Below, in pieces: positions 58,003-64,000 of a DNA stretch of 64,000 nucleotides (position 1 is the first letter of the stretch; each line of letters begins with the position of its first letter). Made by a program: the position numbers and the translations under genes. Below the pieces are notes generated by a model. It was given only the letters and a program-made list of their open reading frames with translations, had not been told where the DNA came from and ran no database searches. This DNA is from Erythroxylum novogranatense (lineage: Eukaryota > Streptophyta > Magnoliopsida > Malpighiales > Erythroxylaceae). The stretch spans positions 3,783,001-3,847,000 of the forward strand of contig CM057229.1 of assembly GCA_029891385.1 (NCBI GenBank), written 5' to 3'.

Positions 58003-59634
58003 GGAGCTGGATGGTGGAGTTGTTTTGATGGAAAATAATAATGCCTACAAAACACAAGGGATAGGCAAAATCTGTTTGAAGATGCACGATGGTACAGTCA
58101 CAGAATTGAGTGATGTTCGGTATGTACCGGATATGAAGAAAAATCTTATCTGAATAGGAGCTTTGGAATCCAAGGGTATCAAGATCACCATAGAGGGTGG
58201 AGTTCTTAAAGCTGTGTACGGGGCACTTGTGGTGATGAAAGGTACAAGATGAAATAACTTGAATTTTTTGCAGGGGAATACAGTTACTGGTGAAGCAACT
58301 ATCACTGAAGCTGCTAATGCAGATAGCTCAGACTCTACAAGGTTATGGCATATGCGTCTTGGGCATGCTGGTGAAAAAGCATTGCAAGGATTGGTGAATC
58401 AAGGCTTATTAAAAGGCACAAAAGTATGTAAATTGGAATTTTGTGAACATTGTGTATTGGGTAAATAAACTAGAGTAAAATTTGACACTGCTATTAATCA
58501 CACTAAAGGCATTCTAGATTATGTTCATACTGATGTTTGGGACCTTCCAAGAATGTATCTTGGGGAGGTAGCCATTATTTTGTCTCCTTTATTGATGACT
58601 TCTCTAGAAGAGTATATGTGTACACCATGAAGCATAAAGATGAAGTCTTAAAGATATTCCTGAAGTGGAAAAAGATGATTGAAATGTAAACCGGTCGAAA
58701 GATCAAGACTCTTAGATTAGATAATGGTGGTGAATATAAGTCAGATCCTTTTTTGGAAGTCTGTCAAGCTGAGGGTATTGTGAGGCATTTCACGGCTAGG
58801 GAGACACCACAACAGAATGGGGTGGCATAACACATGAACCGTACTTTACTTGAGAAAGTTCGGTGTATATTGTCTAATGCTGGTTTAGGCAAGGTGTTTT
58901 AGGCTGAGGCAATTACTTATGCAAGCCATATTATTAATCGATTGTCTACTACTGCAAACAAGGGCAAAACACCCATGGAGGTATGGTCTGGTAAACCTTG
59001 TACTGATTACAAGTATTTACACATATTTGGTTGTCCTGCTTACTATCATGTCAGGGAAAGCAAGCTGGATCCAAGAGCAAAGAGAGCTCTATTTATGGGC
59101 TTTAGTACTGACGTGAAGGGATACCAACTTTGGTGTCCAGATGAGAAGAAATTTGTTGTAAGCAGAGATGTGACTTTTGATGAGACTGCTATAGTTAATC
59201 AGAACAAGCATGAAGGAGAAATTGAAGCAACCAAGACCATGAGTAGTTCAAAGCAGGTGGAGTTATTCAAGACTCCAGTTGATCCAGTAAGGTCTGATGT
59301 TACAGACACTAGTCCTACAGTTGATTTTGATGATGAGGACGAGGTTAATGAAGAGGAGGTACCTACCCAAGAACCTCTACAACAACAAGATTCTATTGCA
59401 ACCATAAGATCAAAAAGGGAAATTCGAAAGCCTGCTCGGTTTACGGATATTGTGGCATATGCACTTCCAGTTATTAAAGATGATATTCCATCTACCTACA
59501 AAGAAGCTGTTAGGAGTTCAGAAAACGTGGAGTGGAATAAATCTATGGATAAGGAGATGAAATCTCTTCAGAAAAATAAGACTTGGAAGCTGGTTCAGTT
59601 ACCAAAAGGGAAGAAGGAAATTGGTTGTAAATAG
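58003..59634 (+). pseudogene. Copia-2 integrase
   Basis: Pre-integrase zinc finger: LWHMRLGHAGEKAL (about 58343) and CEHCVLGK (about 58444). The core is damaged: YVHTDVW (about 58520), a frameshifted FIDDFSRR-like part (about 58590), LRLDNGGEY-like (about 58712), and QQNGVA followed by TAA where the catalytic Glu codon is expected (about 58828). The C-terminal part is open from 58942: KTPMEVWSGKPC, YLHIFGCPAY, FMGFSTDVKGYQLW and a charged linker to RT. Several stops (58153, 58466, 58687, 58901 region). Confidence 0.88.
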
Positions 59635-59649
59635 GTATAAGCAAATAAG

Positions 59650-61028
59650 ATGGTATCTTTGGGAAAAGACAATGTAAGATTCAAAGCCAGATTAGTAGCT
59701 AAAGGCTATGCTCAGAAGGAAGGCATTGACTACAACGAGGTATTTTCTCCTATAATAAAACATTCTTCTATTCGTATTTTGTTAGTTTTGGTTGTGCAGT
59801 TTGACCTTAAATTGGCTCAACTTGATGTCAAGACAGCGTTCTTACATAGTAATTTGGAGGAAGATATTTTTATGTCTCAGCCAGAAGGGTTTACGGTTGT
59901 TGGTAAGAAAAATTGGGTTTGTAAATTGCAAAAATCATTGTATGGTTTGAAACAGTCTCCAAGACAATGGTACAAGCGATTTGACAGATTTATGATCGGG
60001 CAGAAGTACACAAGAAGTCATTATGATCATTGTGTATACTTTCGCAAGCTACAAGATGGAACCTTTATTTATTTGCTTTTATATGTTGATGATATGCTTA
60101 TAGCGTGTAAAAGCACAGTGGAGATTGAAAGATTGAAGACTCAACTGAGTAATGAAATTGAGATATAGAAATTGAAAGAGATAGAGCAAAAGGCAAGATT
60201 GGTCTGTGTCAAAAGCAGTATTTGAAGAAGGTACTACAACGTTTCGGGATGAATGAAAATTCAAAACTGGTTAGTACACTTCTTGCTCCTCATTTCAAAC
60301 TTAGTGCATCTATGTCTCCTAACACAGATGAGGAGAGTCATTACATGGCTAAAATTCCATATGCAAGTGATGTTGGTAGTTTGATGTATGCTATGGTGTG
60401 TACTAGGCCTGATATTTCACAAGCTGTTAGTATTGTTAGTAGATATACGCATAATCTAGGAAAAGGGCATTGACAAGCTGTGAAATGGATTCTAAGGTAT
60501 ATTCTGGGTACTGTGGATGTTGGTTTATTATTTTAGCAAGATGAAGTTACTGGTCAATGTGTTGTTGGATATGTAGATTCAGATTAAGCAGGTGATTTGG
60601 ACAAGCGTAGGTCCACTACAGGTTTTGTATTCACTCTAACTGGAGGTCCAGTGAGTTGGCGATCAACTTTGCAATCTATAGTTGCTTTATCAACTACTGA
60701 GGCAGAATACATGGCAGTAACAGAAGCTATTAAAGAAGCCATCTGACTTCAAGAGTTGCTTGATGACTTAGGGGTCCATCAGGATCATGTGGATGTTCAT
60801 TGCGACAGTCAGAGCGCTATTTATTTAGCAAAGAATCAAGTTCATCACGCACGTACAAAACACATTGATGTGAGGTTTCATTTTGTTCGTGAGATTATTG
60901 ATGAGGGAGATATTATTCTTCAAAAGATTGGGACCTCTAATAATCCTACTGATATGTTGACAAAACTAGTTTCGTTACTCAAGTTTAAGCATTGCTTAGA
61001 CTTGATTGACATTTGTAAAATTTGTTGA
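59650..61028 (+). pseudogene. Copia-2 reverse transcriptase and RNase H
   Basis: RT: FKARLVAKGYAQKEGIDYNEVFSP-like region (about 59680), LDVKTAFLHSNLEEDIFM with catalytic Asp (about 59822), KSLYGLKQSPRQWYKRFD, and LLYVDDMLIA (about 60078) with both Asp residues. Stops near 60166, 60471 and 60745 interrupt. RNase [14 protein letters not shown] (about 60597), [10 protein letters not shown] (about 60690), CDSQSAIYLAKN (about 60800) and KHIDVRFHFVREII, with the LTKL tail ending at 61028. Wording is Tnt1-94-like. Confidence 0.92.
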
Positions 61029-61086
61029 TTGCCCCGTGGGGGATTGGGAGACGATTATTGGAAATTTCACTTCGAAGATTTTAGCC

Positions 61087-61097
61087 AAGATGGAGAT
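61087..61097 (+). promoter_or_regulatory. Copia-2 polypurine tract
   Basis: AAGATGGAGAT ends directly before the 3' LTR and matches the usual copia purine tract position. Confidence 0.8.
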
Positions 61098-61625
61098 TGT
61101 TGAATATTGTCTCAAAAGAAAGTAAAAAATGGAAGCTTGCTTACCTTCTTAAATGTCAGAAATCTCAGCCTGCTTTTGGTGATTATTGACTCAACAATAG
61201 TGGCTTGTTTTTCATGAATTTCAGAGGTGCAACTGGAGACTTTCACACCCATGAAATTCTCTATAAATAGAAGCAAACGAAGGAGGAGAAGAGAGAGCAG
61301 AAAGAGAGAAAAATTTTTGGTGAGAGAAGAGAGAAGAAATTGTTAGAGAGTGAGAGAGACATTTTCGGGAGAAGAAGAAGAGAGAATAGTGAAAGGGAGA
61401 GAGAAAAGAAAAGAAAAATTATTTATATATATATTTATTTTTTTCTCTTTTCTAGTAGTAGTGTGTGAGCTTGGGTTATTTTGGGTCTCTTGAAAATTGA
61501 TGCTTTCATTGTTATAGTGAAATACTCAATCGTCTCCAAACTGGATGTAGGCATTGTCGAACCAGTATAAAATCTTGGTGTTCTTTATTTTTTTACTCCA
61601 ATATTATTAACGTTTCCGCACAACA
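61098..61625 (+). repeat. Copia-2 3' LTR
   Basis: 528 bp, TGTTGAATATTG to CGCACAACA, then CCATT. It matches the 5' LTR with scattered substitutions and a few short indels (for example in the TATATATAT run near 61430 and a shortened GTTCTTATTGTTC near 61580). Confidence 0.93.
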
Positions 61626-61630
61626 CCATT

Positions 61631-62097
61631 GACAACAGTTAAAAAAAGGAAAAAATGAAATTAAAATGATTGAATTGTAAAACTTGATCCTAATTTAAAA
61701 AATAAAAATTATCGTCGTCTTCCATCTAGCCTAAACAAATTTCTTTGCATAATATGCTTTATTTTCTTCAGGATGAAAAGCTCATAAAATGTGGTCCATA
61801 GATAGTAGATATTGAACATTCAGTCTGTGTCCAACCAAGAAGTTCAACTTCAAGCAACGACACAACAAAATGCAAATTGGGATATGGATGGCGATAGCTG
61901 GGGTCACATTCGTTAGATATATAACTGGCGTCAATTGTTCGGCAGCCGAGCTAGGACAGAACTCCAAGGGCATTATTCCGATGAAGTTTCTGAAGACACA
62001 ATGTATACTAAAGTCCATAATCGCTTATATAAAAGCACACAGCCTCTCAACATTCGGCAATCATCATCAAACTTGCAAATTTCTCGAACCAAGAAAA
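61631..62097 (+). promoter_or_regulatory. Upstream region of the SCPL pseudogene
   Basis: From about 61840 this resembles the promoter of the intact SCPL gene read in reverse: AAGTTCAACTT, ACAAAATGCAAATTGGGAT, TTAGATATATAAC and CAATTGTTCGGCAGCCGA, in the same order. A TATA box TTATATAAAAG is at 62025-62035. The first 200 bases are non-coding host DNA. Confidence 0.65.
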
Positions 62098-63349
<1,252 letters not shown>

Positions 63350-63362
63350 CACTGGGATATAA

Positions 63363-63850
63363 CACGTAATGATACCTTAGTTATATATCTCGGATCGAAT
63401 GTAAAAGGACAATAAACGAAGAAATACAAAAAATACCTGATTTTAGTTCTATAACTTTAAACGAGTTTTTTGATGTAGAAACGAGCACGAATCTACCGTC
63501 GTCTTTACAAAAACCACTCACCGGGACACGGTCAACGTCTTTCTACAGTTTTTTCAAAACATAAGCTCTCTTAATAGGTCAGAGAATCCTTATGCTTACG
63601 AATGATATGAGAACTTGCAAAAGATCGACCTTAACATTTATATAGCTTCTATATCGGGCTTCTCCATCACAGGCTCGATATGATTTTGGACCACACTGAT
63701 CGGGATCTATTTTTTACCGGACTTCGACCAATTGATTTAAATCATTTATTGAGCCACTTTATTATCTTTATCTGGATCAAATTACGCAACTTAACCGATA
63801 AGTTATTTGAAAAATAAAAAATGCAATTAATTAATGTTGTCCAACTTTAT
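63363..63850 (+). repeat. Dispersed repeat, copy 2
   Basis: Matches 44930-45413. Its left edge coincides with the break in SCPL exon 4, so its arrival may have truncated the pseudogene. It continues AT-rich to the window end with no gene seen. Confidence 0.75.
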
Positions 63851-64000
63851 GGAAAAGTAAAAAATATCTAACATTCTCTTCCTTGGATAATACTTAATTG
63901 CGGTATTGACTCAAGTTAAAAACAATTTAAAAACTCGGTTAAGCTACGCTACTATTAGTCGACTAAGTTTAAAAACAAAACATTTGATCCAAAGATAACG

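Larger units (their letters stand above)
56323..61625 (+). mobile_element. Copia-2: complete Ty1/copia retrotransposon, mutated
   Basis: A 5,303-bp element with LTRs of 532 and 528 bp, a perfect target duplication CCATT (56318-56322, 61626-61630), a primer-binding site for initiator tRNA-Met and a polypurine tract. Order gag, protease, integrase, RT, RNase H is that of Ty1/copia; wording is Tnt1/Tork-like. About a dozen stops and a changed protease site make it inactive. It would have split GAGTCACCCATT from GACAACAG in the host. Confidence 0.95.

Overview
The window is nuclear DNA of a flowering plant, most likely a eudicot. The evidence is intron-containing genes with GT..AG splice sites, plant-specific gene families (a UGT72-type glycosyltransferase, serine carboxypeptidase-like SCPL genes, a MIP1-zipper/DUF547 protein) and a nested load of plant retrotransposons. 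No species is claimed. Three host genes look intact. They are an intronless UDP-glycosyltransferase (1634-3100, +), an eight-exon SCPL gene (30293-32469, -, 487 aa when spliced) and an eleven-exon DUF547 gene (50389-53577, +, 556 aa when spliced). Three further SCPL pieces (9492-9654 -, 41365-41628 -, 62098-63349 +) and a very short fourth (about 29719-29756 -) show a tandem SCPL family broken up by transposons.

Layout. 1-9.2 kb: UGT gene with a duplicated 3' end, then a dead RTE-type LINE, both lying between two AT-rich inverted arms (503-1345 and 8240-9211). 9.5-22 kb: SCPL fragment and its 5' flank, split by a complete 11.8-kb Ty3/gypsy Tat element (Tat-1, 9934-21751, target duplication ATGTT). 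22-29.7 kb: a 5'-truncated Ty1/copia element holding a solo LTR of exactly 4,000 bp (22832-26831, target duplication TTAAA). 29.7-32.8 kb: a second copy of the SCPL flank and the intact SCPL gene. 32.8-41.0 kb: a second Tat element on the minus strand (Tat-2), which has gag and protease but lacks reverse transcriptase, RNase H and the integrase core. 41-50 kb: SCPL fragment, then AT-rich DNA with repeat remnants and a tRNA-derived SINE (47632-47874). 50.4-53.6 kb: the DUF547 gene. 56.3-61.6 kb: a complete but mutated Ty1/copia element (target duplication CCATT). 62-63.4 kb: an SCPL pseudogene hit by a MITE. 63.4 kb to the end: a dispersed repeat also present at 44.9 kb.

The most interesting system is in the two Tat elements. 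Each carries, opposite to gag-pol, a separate gene with its own TATA box, a spaced set of GATCGGTCG-like motifs upstream, an 80-81-bp intron in the same place, and a product with a gypsy-transposon N-terminal domain and a long coiled-coil C-terminal half. It runs tail-to-tail into gag-pol across a tandem repeat array. Gag itself appears to start inside the LTR and to read in phase through the primer-binding site; the same 16-codon arrangement is kept in both copies. In Tat-2 this antisense gene is interrupted by a 236-bp element that combines 40-bp-class terminal inverted repeats with Pol III-like A and B boxes.

All exon models, insertion ends and comparisons were made by eye. No alignment, HMM search or transcript data was available.
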